From an uncultured Coriobacteriia bacterium (GTDB lineage Bacteria; Actinomycetota; Coriobacteriia; Coriobacteriales; QAMH01): a stretch of 31,928 bases of DNA. This document shows positions 24,669 through 31,928 of this stretch, piece after piece. Numbering within the stretch: position 1 is the stretch's first letter; every line of letters starts with the position of its first letter. Both the position numbers and the translations under genes were made by a program. The notes under the pieces are model-generated. The model searched no databases, was not told where the DNA came from, and saw nothing but the letters and a program-made list of their open reading frames with translations. The stretch lies in contig CASDTD010000214.1 in assembly GCA_949283445.1 (NCBI GenBank), forward strand, positions 1 to 31,928. The letters run 5' to 3'.

Positions 24669-25691
24669 TCAGACGGCGTTCTCCGCGCGCTTGGGATGCA
24701 CGAGCGACTCCTCGCTCGATTCCTGACGGGCGGTGATTTCTTCCAGCGTGGGCTCCGGAGCGTCGAGCAGCTTGGCAAGCAGCTGACGGAACAGCGTGCG
24801 CTCGTCGCCGTCCAGACGTTCGTCGAACAGCCACGACAGCTCGCGCGCGCCCTTCTCCGAAATCCACTGACGTGCGCGCTCGTCCTCTTCCTGCTGCAGG
24901 CTGTCAGCCGCCTTCGCCGCCGCCTTGAGCACTTCGACATCGCCCTCGCTGCGCCCGTCTGCGTATTTGCGCGCCGAATCGGCCTGGACGCGGCGGTTCT
25001 TCGCCATGTTCTCGCGCTCGAGATCGCGCATGGACGGCGGTGTCCAGGAAATGGCATCGGCACCGGCGGCAATCGTCGCCTCGATAGACGCGGGCGTGCC
25101 GCCCCCGCTGGCGATGATGGGCAAGTCAGGGTAATGGTCGCGAATCTCGCTCACCACAGCCGGCGTGTCCTTGCCCGCCGAGACGTTGACGATCTGCGCA
25201 CCTGCCTCGACCTGCTTGACCATGTAATCGGAATACGCGCCGGTGGTGACGATGATGGGAATGTCAACGCTTCGCGCGATGCTCGCGATGACACCGGGAC
25301 GCGTGGCGGCGTTCGCGACGACGCCCAGCGCGCCCTGCATTTCGGACTGCATGGCAAGCTCGACCGAGCGGATGCCCGTCGTCACGCTGCCTGCCACGCC
25401 CGCGAACACCGGGCGCTCGGCGTAATCGAGCAACCCCTGCGTGATAGCCGGCTGGCAGGTAAACGGATAGACGGCAAGCACAGCGTCGGCATCGCAGTTG
25501 CGGATGATGGCAAGGTCGGTCGAAAAGACGAACGAGCGAATCGTGCGCCCGAACACCGATATGCCGGCACAAGCTTCTATTTCTTTAGGCAGAGGGAGCT
25601 CCGCCTTACGATACTGCCCGACGACTTTCTTCGGGGTCTTGGCAAGCGCCTGTTCGATGACTTCCGGCTCGATTGCCTTGTCCTGCTCCAT
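24669..25691 (-). CDS. TIM-barrel protein with charged C-terminal extension
   Basis: Residues about 38-240 resemble a beta/alpha barrel of the kind often annotated only as hydrolase in Firmicutes, with distant likeness to nitronate monooxygenase and IMPDH barrels: IIVTTGAYSDYM, GAQIVNVSAGKDTP, PIIASGGGTPASIEATIAAGADAI and WTPPS. No catalytic residue can be assigned with confidence. The last roughly 100 residues are charged and helical (from MRDLERENMAKNRR onward), an apparent extension. Start supported by AAGGAGG seven bases upstream. It is 340 residues, probably transcribed alone, with a direct repeat in the upstream region. Function unknown. Confidence 0.75.
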   Translation of the reverse strand: MEQDKAIEPEVIEQALAKTPKKVVGQYRKAELPLPKEIEACAGISVFGRTIRSFVFSTDLAIIRNCDADAVLAVYPFTCQPAITQGLLDYAERPVFAGVAGSVTTGIRSVELAMQSEMQGALGVVANAATRPGVIASIARSVDIPIIVTTGAYSDYMVKQVEAGAQIVNVSAGKDTPAVVSEIRDHYPDLPIIASGGGTPASIEATIAAGADAISWTPPSMRDLERENMAKNRRVQADSARKYADGRSEGDVEVLKAAAKAADSLQQEEDERARQWISEKGARELSWLFDERLDGDERTLFRQLLAKLLDAPEPTLEEITARQESSEESLVHPKRAENAV

Positions 25692-25722
25692 CTGACCTCC
25701 TTCGCAGGCTCCTCAAATAAGC

Positions 25723-25756
25723 GTTGCAATAGTACCACCTGTGCACCTGTTGCAAC
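25723..25756. promoter_or_regulatory. Repeated motifs upstream of the TIM-barrel gene
   Basis: GTTGCAA at 25723-25729 recurs as the palindrome GTTGCAAC at 25749-25756, and CACCTG occurs twice in between (25736-25741 and 25744-25749) around a GTGCAC palindrome. The group sits 32 to 65 bases before the ATG on the minus strand, where an operator would be expected. No named regulator fits. Confidence 0.35.
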
Positions 25757-25838
25757 ATAACCGTTTCGCTGCGAATGAGAATGAAACGAAAAAATAACGG
25801 AACAGCCCCGTGCGCAGCGCCCCTCAGCGCCGCTGCGC

Positions 25839-26918
25839 TCATGCCGACGCGCGCACGACGCATCGGTCGTACGCGCGTTGGTACAGCCACGAAAGCGCCA
25901 GGGAAACCGCCGTCACGACGACAAACAGCACCGGAAGGCCGATAAGCCAGTTCCAGCTCGGCACCGGCGCACCGGCAAGCACCGCAAGGCGCTGTATGAG
26001 GTCGAGCACGAACGCGTGAACAAGATAGATGGGAAACGAAAGCCGGGAAAGCACGTCCACCGCACGAATGCCGTGGCGAATGTCCAGCTTCGCAAACCCC
26101 GTGAACACGACGACCGACGCGACCACGACGGGAAGGCAGAACGGCTCGACGACGCCGTTTTTCCAGATGCCCGGACGTGCTCCGCCAGTCATGACCTGGT
26201 AGCGGTACTCCAACCAGGCAATGACCAGTAGCAGCACGAGCCCGGCAAGCAGCCACAGCACGGCGCGGGCATTGCTCTTGCGCACGTTGCGCGCGATGGC
26301 GAAGCCGGTCATGAGATACCCCGCATATTCGACGCCCTGCCCGATATCCCAGTTGGCCCACGGGTCTCCCGACATCCACCGGCAGGTCATGGCGACGACC
26401 AGATACACGGCCGCGACACGGCAAAACGTCTTGTTCGAAACCGTCTGGGCAAAGCGAGCCAGAAACGGGATGAACGCGTAAACGACGATGAGCATGTACA
26501 TGTACCACAGGTGGTAGCTCGGCGCGCCGCGCAACGCGTTGTCCAGAATCTGCGCGGGAGAGCCTATGCCCAGCCAAACGAGCAGCACCGCCTGATAGAC
26601 GAGATAGAACGCGGAGAACAGCAGCGTGGGGATGACAATGCGGAACAAAGACTTGCGGTAGAAGCTGCGGTAGTCGGCGTTTTTGGGGTTGCCCAGCAAA
26701 AACGCACCTGAGAGCATAAGGAAACACGGCACCGCGAAACGCACGAGCGAATTTACCACGCAAGCAAGCTGCGGGTACCACAGGTCGGTCTCGCCGCGTG
26801 CCACGCTCGTCATCATGTCGCTCGTCCACACGCCGCTGATATGCAGCACGATGATGGCGAGCATGGAAAGCGCGCGCAGCACGTCGTAATTATGCTCCCG
26901 CTGCCTTGCCATCGCCAC
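25839..26918 (-). CDS. Acyltransferase 3 family membrane protein
   Basis: A 359-residue polytopic membrane protein of the OafA/YiaH type, which O-acylates (usually acetylates) sugars of surface glycans. The N-terminal helix carries the signature DVLRALSMLAIIVLHISGVW with R15 and catalytic H26. About ten hydrophobic helices follow, including CFLMLSGAFLLG, HLWYMYMLIVVYAFIPFL and LSRLSFPIYLVHAFV, all typical of the family. No SGNH domain is fused. The start lies four bases after the flippase stop, so the two are coupled. Substrate is probably the exported glycan or its lipid-linked intermediate. Confidence 0.9.
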   Translation of the reverse strand: MAMARQREHNYDVLRALSMLAIIVLHISGVWTSDMMTSVARGETDLWYPQLACVVNSLVRFAVPCFLMLSGAFLLGNPKNADYRSFYRKSLFRIVIPTLLFSAFYLVYQAVLLVWLGIGSPAQILDNALRGAPSYHLWYMYMLIVVYAFIPFLARFAQTVSNKTFCRVAAVYLVVAMTCRWMSGDPWANWDIGQGVEYAGYLMTGFAIARNVRKSNARAVLWLLAGLVLLLVIAWLEYRYQVMTGGARPGIWKNGVVEPFCLPVVVASVVVFTGFAKLDIRHGIRAVDVLSRLSFPIYLVHAFVLDLIQRLAVLAGAPVPSWNWLIGLPVLFVVVTAVSLALSWLYQRAYDRCVVRASA

Positions 26919-26922
26919 GACG

Positions 26923-28221
26923 CTATTTCACCGGCAAGTCGACGCCATGCCCATCCGGGCCGCCCCACAGAAACTTGCGGACAATGAGAAACTCGACAAG
27001 CGTGATGAGCACTTCGACCGCAAGCGTTGCAAGAGCCGTCCCGACGGCGCCCAACGCCGGAATCAGAACGAGATTCAAACAGAAGTTGACCGCCGCGGCG
27101 GCCAGGTAGATGTACGTGCACCTGTTCTCCATGCCGATCTGAATCATGACCTCGTCGCAGAAGATGACCGAAAGGCCAATCGGCACGACCGCCAGCGCCA
27201 CGACAGACAGCGCCGGGCCCGCCCCCGAAAACGCCGCGCCGGCATACCAGGTCATGAGCGGCGTGGCGACAAGCGACACCACGACGGCAAGCGGCACGGA
27301 GATGAGCAGCACGACACGCACGGCCTTGCGCACCAGACGCTTGAAAGCGTCCTGTTCGCCTTTGCCCAAGAGATTGGCCGCCCGGGGCAACAGCACGTTG
27401 GACAGCGCGGAGACAACCGCCGTCAGGGCGTTTTTCACCGCGACGGCCGACGTGTAATACGCCACCTGCTCGTTCGTGCTCATGAAGCCGAGCATGACCG
27501 TGTCGAGCGTCGTGTAAATGGAAATGGCGGCGACGATGACGAAGAACACGAACAAGGGCTTGATATGCCGGCGCGGCGAAAGACGCGGCGCCTCGTCCGT
27601 TGCCTCAGCCTCGCGCAACCCCTCGCCCAGCACGTGGAACATGTAGAAGAAGTTGACGAGGTTGGCCACGGCGCCCGACGCGACGAGCAGCATCGCATAA
27701 ACGAGGTAGTCGCCCGGAGCGTGGACGAAGAGCACGACGCCCACCAAGCACACCGCCCGCACCACGATCCCCCGCACGGTGATGTAGCGGTACTGCTCGA
27801 TACCCTGGAAAAACCACGCCACGCCCAACGTGTTGCAGATTACCGTGAAGCCATTAATGAAGAACAGCACCGGGTCTGCGGCAAAGCGCTCGACCAAAAA
27901 CAGCGAGACGATGAAGCACGCGTACACAGCCGCTGTGGAGGCAAGCGTGACCGCGAGTATCTCCTTGGTCGTCGTGGCCAGCTGCACCGGATTGTCGCGC
28001 ACGCGGGCGACCTCGCGCACACCGTAGCGGTTGACCCCCAGCATGGCGATGAGCGAAAGCCACGACGCCACCGACGTCGCAAACCCCACCAAACCGTACG
28101 CATCTGTCAGCAGCGCCCGGCTGACGATGGGAAAGGTGATAAGCGGAAACAATATGGAAGAACCCGTCAACAGCAGGTTCATGGCGAAGTTGAACTTGAC
28201 GGAACGCACCTTGAAGGCCAT
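26923..28221 (-). CDS. Wzx-like polysaccharide flippase
   Basis: A 432-residue MOP-superfamily membrane protein that flips lipid-linked glycan units across the membrane. It opens with KVRSVKFNFAMNLLLTGSSILFPLITFPIVSRAL, characteristic of Wzx/RfbX proteins, and shows about twelve to fourteen helices, with ANLVNFFYMFHV and NVLLPRAANLLGKGEQ in the usual places. A short charged tail (GGPDGHGVDLPVK) ends it. It lies seven bases downstream of the licD-like gene and immediately before the acyltransferase. Its presence marks this as a Wzx-type assembly locus, although no Wzy polymerase is visible in the window. Confidence 0.92.
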   Translation of the reverse strand: MAFKVRSVKFNFAMNLLLTGSSILFPLITFPIVSRALLTDAYGLVGFATSVASWLSLIAMLGVNRYGVREVARVRDNPVQLATTTKEILAVTLASTAAVYACFIVSLFLVERFAADPVLFFINGFTVICNTLGVAWFFQGIEQYRYITVRGIVVRAVCLVGVVLFVHAPGDYLVYAMLLVASGAVANLVNFFYMFHVLGEGLREAEATDEAPRLSPRRHIKPLFVFFVIVAAISIYTTLDTVMLGFMSTNEQVAYYTSAVAVKNALTAVVSALSNVLLPRAANLLGKGEQDAFKRLVRKAVRVVLLISVPLAVVVSLVATPLMTWYAGAAFSGAGPALSVVALAVVPIGLSVIFCDEVMIQIGMENRCTYIYLAAAAVNFCLNLVLIPALGAVGTALATLAVEVLITLVEFLIVRKFLWGGPDGHGVDLPVK

Positions 28222-28228
28222 GGTGCCC

Positions 28229-29047
28229 CTATTCCAGGTAGGAGTGCATCGGGCGGCGCTTCTCGGGCGGCGGGGGTGTCATCCAATCCGGCCCGTACAG
28301 CGTCTCCACCACATGCTCTGCCCCCTGCGGCACGGGGAACAGCTCGCCGCCGAACTCGAGCACACGGCCCGGCTCCAGCCAGGCGCGGCGGTAGCGCTTG
28401 TCCCAGTTGAGCGGCTGCTCGTTGACGATGCGCGTCCAGATGCTGTCAGGGCTTCCCAACTTGGCCAGCGCATCGCGTTTGGCGATGTGCTGCTTCATGC
28501 TCTTGCGCCGCCCCAGTGCCGGCAGAACATACGACGCGACCTTGCTCACACCGGAAAACTGGCTGTGGTCGACAACGGGGCGATGCCCCAGCGCCTCGGC
28601 ATAGTTGATGGTCAAGCGCAGCGACTGCAACGCGTCGGCGCGCCCCTCAAGTGCGGGCTCGAACACGAAGATGTCTACATCTGGATGGTCGAGCCGCCCG
28701 TCGAAACTATCGGCGGCCAGAAACGATGCCTCATAGACGTGTTCCAGGTCTGTGACGCGCGGGACGAAGTCAAAGAACGTGTCGTAATCGACCGGGTCAA
28801 CAAACGCGAAGCGCTTGCTCAGAGCTTTAGGAGCGATGGCCCTGAACTTCTCGTACTCTTCGGGCAGCATGCCGATGTCGGCATCGTCATCCCAGGGGAT
28901 GGGGCCCTTGTGACGCAGGGCGCCCAAAAGCGTCCCCGCGTGTAAGAACCAAGAAATGCCGTTTTCCTCGCACACGCGGGCAATCTCGCCGAGCAACTCG
29001 ACTTCGATAGTATGCAGTTCTTCCAGACTTCGTACTGTTTTAGCCAT
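28229..29047 (-). CDS. LicD-family phosphotransferase
   Basis: A 272-residue nucleotidyltransferase-fold protein that likely adds a phospho-substituent (phosphocholine in the best-known members, otherwise a phospho-sugar or ribitol/glycerol phosphate) to a surface glycan. ELHTIEVELLGEIARVCEENG leads into the core GTLLGALRHKGPIPWDDDADIGM, where the acidic residues D53-D55 and D57 bind metal. The start at 29047 fits the family N-terminus; a GTG 15 codons upstream has no ribosome-binding site, and neither start has a good one. It lies 19 bases after the GT2 stop. No choline uptake or licC homologue is in view, so the donor is unknown. Confidence 0.9.
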   Translation of the reverse strand: MAKTVRSLEELHTIEVELLGEIARVCEENGISWFLHAGTLLGALRHKGPIPWDDDADIGMLPEEYEKFRAIAPKALSKRFAFVDPVDYDTFFDFVPRVTDLEHVYEASFLAADSFDGRLDHPDVDIFVFEPALEGRADALQSLRLTINYAEALGHRPVVDHSQFSGVSKVASYVLPALGRRKSMKQHIAKRDALAKLGSPDSIWTRIVNEQPLNWDKRYRRAWLEPGRVLEFGGELFPVPQGAEHVVETLYGPDWMTPPPPEKRRPMHSYLE

Positions 29048-29066
29048 GCGCGTATTGTAAGCCCAC

Positions 29067-30020
29067 TCACGAGCAGATGCGATGAAATACACCGAAGATG
29101 CGAAGGTCTAGACGGGACACCCGCAAACGGCGTTTGAGCGAAGCACTCGCCTGCGGATCTGCCAGAACCTCGTCACGGTGCGCGGCAAGCGCTTTCTTGA
29201 ACGCTGTGGAGATTTCCGGCGTCAGCGCGCGGGCATCGAGCGCCTTGCGCAGGCATCCTAAAACGCGTTCCTCGTAAAACGACGCGGCGCTCGTCTTCGT
29301 GCAGATGCCCTCGTCGCGCACAAGACGCACGACCCGCTCGAAAACGTCGAACTGGCATAGATGACGCGCAGTGAAGCTGTGGTCGACCGAGCCCTCCTCG
29401 ACGCTGTAGTGGTACCCCGTCGACGCGTTTGTCACGACGCGTAACCCTTCGCGTGCGAAAATGCGGGCGTTGACGTCGAGGTCTTCTGCAATGTAGTCGT
29501 TTTCGTCGAAACGCACGCCTTCGAACAGGCGGGCGTCGTACAGCTTGCCCCACAGGCTCCAGGGCATGCGCTCCGAAAGAAAGGCCTCGAACAGCTCGTC
29601 ACGGTTTTCGTAGACGTTGCCGGCCTCAATGTGGCCGAAACGGCGCACATGCGCTCCCTCGACCATAAGGCAATCGGAAACGACGAGGTCGGCGCCGTAT
29701 GCTTCCCCGGTTTCGACGAGCGTCTGCACGTACTCGGGCTCGATGAAATCATCGGCATCCACGAACATGAGCCATCTACCACGCGCGGCATCGAGCCCCG
29801 CGTTTCGGGCAGCGGGCGGCCCGCCGTTTTCCTGATGGACGACGACGATGCGCCCATCAGAACGAGCCGCTTCGTCGCACAGACGCGCCGTGTCATCGGT
29901 CGACCCATCGTCCACGAGGATGACCTGCAGGTCTTCATACGTTTGCGCCGTCACGGCGTCGATACAGCGTGGCAGCCGGGCTTGCGCGTTATACGCGGGA
30001 ATGATGATGCTGACCGTCAT
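29067..30020 (-). CDS. Family 2 glycosyltransferase
   Basis: A 317-residue cytoplasmic GT-A enzyme adding a sugar to a lipid-linked glycan. SIIIPAYNAQARL starts the nucleotide-binding domain, followed by VDDGSTDDT (36-44), NGGPPAARNAG, and the metal-binding DAD (88-90) in MFVDADDFIEP. The AEDLDVNAR stretch (E179-D180) is the likely catalytic base region. The C-terminal basic tail (LKRRLRVSRLDLRIFG) may associate with the membrane. It overlaps the GT4 stop by four bases (ATGA). Donor and linkage cannot be read from sequence. Confidence 0.93.
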   Translation of the reverse strand: MTVSIIIPAYNAQARLPRCIDAVTAQTYEDLQVILVDDGSTDDTARLCDEAARSDGRIVVVHQENGGPPAARNAGLDAARGRWLMFVDADDFIEPEYVQTLVETGEAYGADLVVSDCLMVEGAHVRRFGHIEAGNVYENRDELFEAFLSERMPWSLWGKLYDARLFEGVRFDENDYIAEDLDVNARIFAREGLRVVTNASTGYHYSVEEGSVDHSFTARHLCQFDVFERVVRLVRDEGICTKTSAASFYEERVLGCLRKALDARALTPEISTAFKKALAAHRDEVLADPQASASLKRRLRVSRLDLRIFGVFHRICS

Positions 30021-31171
30021 GAAAGCACCTCGGTGAAGACCCGGTACACGGCGTCGGCCTGGCGGTCGAGGTCGAACAGCGCGCGTGCGTGACGCTTGCC
30101 GCAGGCTGCGATTTGGCGGGCCTGCTCGCGATGCTCGAACACCCAGCGCATCTTCTCGGTCAGCGCGTCGACCTTGCCGCGCTCGTACAGCAAACCGTAT
30201 TTCCCGTCCACGAGCTCAACGTTTCCTTCGGCGGTGGAACACAGCAGCAAGCAGCCGCTCGACATGGCCTCACCCACCACCATGCTGCACCCTTCGGAAT
30301 ACGAGCAGTTCAACGCCACGTCGGTCTTCGCCCACACAGCAGGCATGTCTGAACGCTGCCCCATGAACACGACTTTTCCGGCAATGCCAGCACGGATGCA
30401 TTCTTCTTTGGCGGCATCGACCTCTTGTTGCTGCCCCGTGCCCACAAGCCACAGGCGTGCCTCGGGGTGCTGCGGTGCAACCTGGGCAAACGCGCGCACC
30501 GCGTCGAGCTGCCCCTTGTTCGCGTCGAAGCGCCCCGCCAACGTGAACACGACCTGCTCGCCGTCGAGAATCGAGCCTTTGTCGCAAATGCGGTCTGCGG
30601 GAATGCCATTATAGACGGCGGTAATTTTGCGTATGGTGGGAAACCGCGAGCGCAAATACGTCTTGATGCCCTCGCTCACCGTGATGATCGCGCTCGCCCG
30701 CGCAAAGGTGGAGCCCACGTGCGCCTCGCGGTCGATGAACGAGACGCTGCCGTTGTCGCCTTCGATGAACTGGTGAATATGCCAGACCACGGGAATGCCA
30801 CGGCGTTCCGCCTCGCGCAGCCCCGCGGTAATGGTGCCGTCGCAGATGTACACGAGCTCGATGCCGTTCTTATCGATATAGTCGCCGATGACCTTGTCGG
30901 CGGCACGGTTGACGATGTTGGCCCCTTTACGGCGAATGCGGTGCATCAGCGAACGGGGGCGCTCGTCGCTGGTAACCCACCACGTGAAAAACGCCTCGAT
31001 CCACGGAACGCCGCGCTTCTCGAGCTCGCGTGTCATGCTGTGGTCGACGTCTTGAGGAATGACCACATAGGGCTCGACGCCGCGCGCGGGCAGCGTGTCA
31101 AGCAGATTGAACCAGACGCGTGCCGCCCCGCCGTGCAATCTGCCTATGGAGAACACGAAGAGAACCTTCAT
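30017..31171 (-). CDS. Family 4 glycosyltransferase
   Basis: A 384-residue GT-B enzyme. The ATG at 31171 is chosen because MKVLFVFSIGRLHGGAARVW is the family's N-terminal strand and glycine loop; the upstream frame is not GT4-like. ITVSEGIKTYL and YNGIP mark the inter-domain linker, FTLAGRFDANKG starts the C-terminal domain, and YSEGCSMVVGEAMSSG holds the E-x7-E signature (E293 and E301). The stop overlaps the next GT2 start. It likely extends the repeat unit with a retained anomeric configuration. The ribosome-binding site is weak. Confidence 0.93.
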   Translation of the reverse strand: MKVLFVFSIGRLHGGAARVWFNLLDTLPARGVEPYVVIPQDVDHSMTRELEKRGVPWIEAFFTWWVTSDERPRSLMHRIRRKGANIVNRAADKVIGDYIDKNGIELVYICDGTITAGLREAERRGIPVVWHIHQFIEGDNGSVSFIDREAHVGSTFARASAIITVSEGIKTYLRSRFPTIRKITAVYNGIPADRICDKGSILDGEQVVFTLAGRFDANKGQLDAVRAFAQVAPQHPEARLWLVGTGQQQEVDAAKEECIRAGIAGKVVFMGQRSDMPAVWAKTDVALNCSYSEGCSMVVGEAMSSGCLLLCSTAEGNVELVDGKYGLLYERGKVDALTEKMRWVFEHREQARQIAACGKRHARALFDLDRQADAVYRVFTEVLS

Positions 31172-31288
31172 ACGTTCAGCCCTGAGCCCCATCCAACTGC
31201 ATGAGCATATCGTCGTTACGTACTTTACCGCCACGTGTATATGCGCTGCTCTCCTACCAGCAGCATGAGACCGCAAACGGCCTAAAAC

Positions 31289-31928
31289 TCAGAAGCGATT
31301 GAGCAAGACCATGACCTTGAGCCATGCCGTACGCAGACGCGTGGGCATGCAGATGCCGCTGCAGCGAAACAGCTTCCAGCGCGCGGCGGCCGATGTCTCA
31401 CGCCGGGCCACCGCCTCGACGATGCCCGCGACGTCGTCGTCCATCTGACTGCGGTAGCCCTCCAGCAAACACTGCGCCATCTTCGTGTGCTTGGTCGCGC
31501 GCGTGTCGTCGCGGTGCACGAGCCACGAAAACGACTGCTTGAGCAGAAAGCCCACACTGCGCTTCTCGTTCATGAGCCCCATGACGTTGTTGCCCGTGAT
31601 GCGTCGGTCGATGAAGGTGCGCTCGATATCGCAGTACGCATACCCCCCGCAATACAGGCACACCGCGTGAATCCAGGCATCGTACACGCGCCCGAAATCC
31701 GTGTTCCCGTACGACTGCAGCAACTTGAGCAGCGCGCCGTTGAACAGCGTCGTGCAACCGAGCGCCCAGTTCTGCACGAGCAGCAACGACAGTGGCTTGG
31801 CGGCCACCTTCTTGTACTGCGCGTACTCGTTTCCCAGCGGCTCGCCCTCGGCCGTGACGTTGTTGACGCCAGCATAATAGAGTTCGGGGCGGCTCGTGTT
31901 CGCCGAAATGTGGCTTGCCGCGACGGAG
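31289..31928 (-). CDS. Family 2 glycosyltransferase (5' part missing)
   Basis: The coding frame runs from the stop at 31289 to the window edge, about 213 codons, and begins outside. The end of a GT-A domain is visible: RPELYYAG, a QNWALGCTTLFNGALLKLL segment (the G-C-T-x-x-F-N motif of rhamnosyl- and related transferases) and DAWIHAVC, then a helical C-terminus ending AWLKVMVLLNRF. The catalytic DXD and nucleotide-binding motifs lie outside the window. It is 117 bases upstream of the GT4 gene on the same strand, a larger gap than elsewhere in this cluster. Confidence 0.85.
   Translation of the reverse strand, partial: SVAASHISANTSRPELYYAGVNNVTAEGEPLGNEYAQYKKVAAKPLSLLLVQNWALGCTTLFNGALLKLLQSYGNTDFGRVYDAWIHAVCLYCGGYAYCDIERTFIDRRITGNNVMGLMNEKRSVGFLLKQSFSWLVHRDDTRATKHTKMAQCLLEGYRSQMDDDVAGIVEAVARRETSAAARWKLFRCSGICMPTRLRTAWLKVMVLLNRF

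Noticed and set aside
25770..25790. Fur-like box (GAATGAGAATGAAAC) upstream of the TIM-barrel gene
   Set aside because: Only a loose repeat of GAATGA units, too far from the NATAAT hexamer pattern to support a Fur site.
26947..28410. 487-codon plus-strand frame opposite the flippase
   Set aside because: It is strongly charged with no hydrophobic core and mirrors the hydrophobic flippase. It is an antisense artefact.

Overview
The window is a GC-rich (about 60% or more) bacterial chromosome segment. It carries a complete MreBCD/PBP2/RodA elongasome operon, an OmpR-type two-component system, a class A penicillin-binding protein and a long run of envelope-polysaccharide genes. High GC, a Mre system together with a DUF1847-type cysteine protein, an adjacent 2[4Fe-4S] ferredoxin and LicD/GT-C surface-glycan genes fit an anaerobic actinobacterium of the class Coriobacteriia (Eggerthellaceae-like). 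That placement is inferred from gene content and was not tested by any search.

Layout. (1) 1-5492, minus strand: rodA (cut by the window edge), mrdA/PBP2, mreD, mreC and mreB, tightly packed and transcribed from mreB towards rodA. (2) 5659-8415, minus: ndk, a membrane-anchored TPR protein and a cyclophilin. (3) 8416-8918: a scar with the last ~60 codons of a tyrosine recombinase beside a tRNA-Arg(CCG). (4) 9011-11297, minus: a DUF1847-like cysteine protein, an RlmD-type Fe-S RNA methyltransferase and a small 2[4Fe-4S] ferredoxin. (5) 11646-13620, minus: histidine kinase and response regulator, with a direct repeat resembling an OmpR/PhoP-type box over the probable promoter. (6) 13843-16818, plus: a DPM1-like glycosyltransferase and a class A PBP. 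(7) 17205-20883, minus: sugar epimerase, GtrB-like glycosyltransferase and GT-C membrane glycosyltransferase. (8) 20991-22382, plus: KDPG-type aldolase and a NagD-like HAD phosphatase. (9) 22686-25691, minus: an acetolactate-synthase-like ThDP enzyme and a TIM-barrel protein. (10) 25839-31928, minus: acyltransferase 3, Wzx-like flippase, LicD, GT2, GT4 and a second GT2 cut by the window edge.

How the genes fit together. MreB/C/D, PBP2 and RodA form the side-wall peptidoglycan machine, and the class A PBP adds a second synthase. Regions 6, 7 and 10 look like construction of a surface glycan: nucleotide-sugar tailoring (epimerase, perhaps the ThDP enzyme), loading of sugars on polyprenyl phosphate (GtrB- and DPM1-like proteins), transfer on the outer face (GT-C), export (flippase) and decoration (LicD phospho-substituent, O-acetyl). 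No polymerase or priming transferase is in view, so the locus probably continues past 31928.

The most unexplained material is intergenic. Four gaps of 300 bases or more (8416-8841, 11298-11645, 16819-17204, 22383-22685) hold a recombinase scar, a dispersed ~25-base repeat ending in TTGACA present at two loci, a cluster of three 27-base repeats, and two long-range inverted repeats. The last two gaps lie between convergent genes. I found no CRISPR array, no intact transposase and no obvious defence system.
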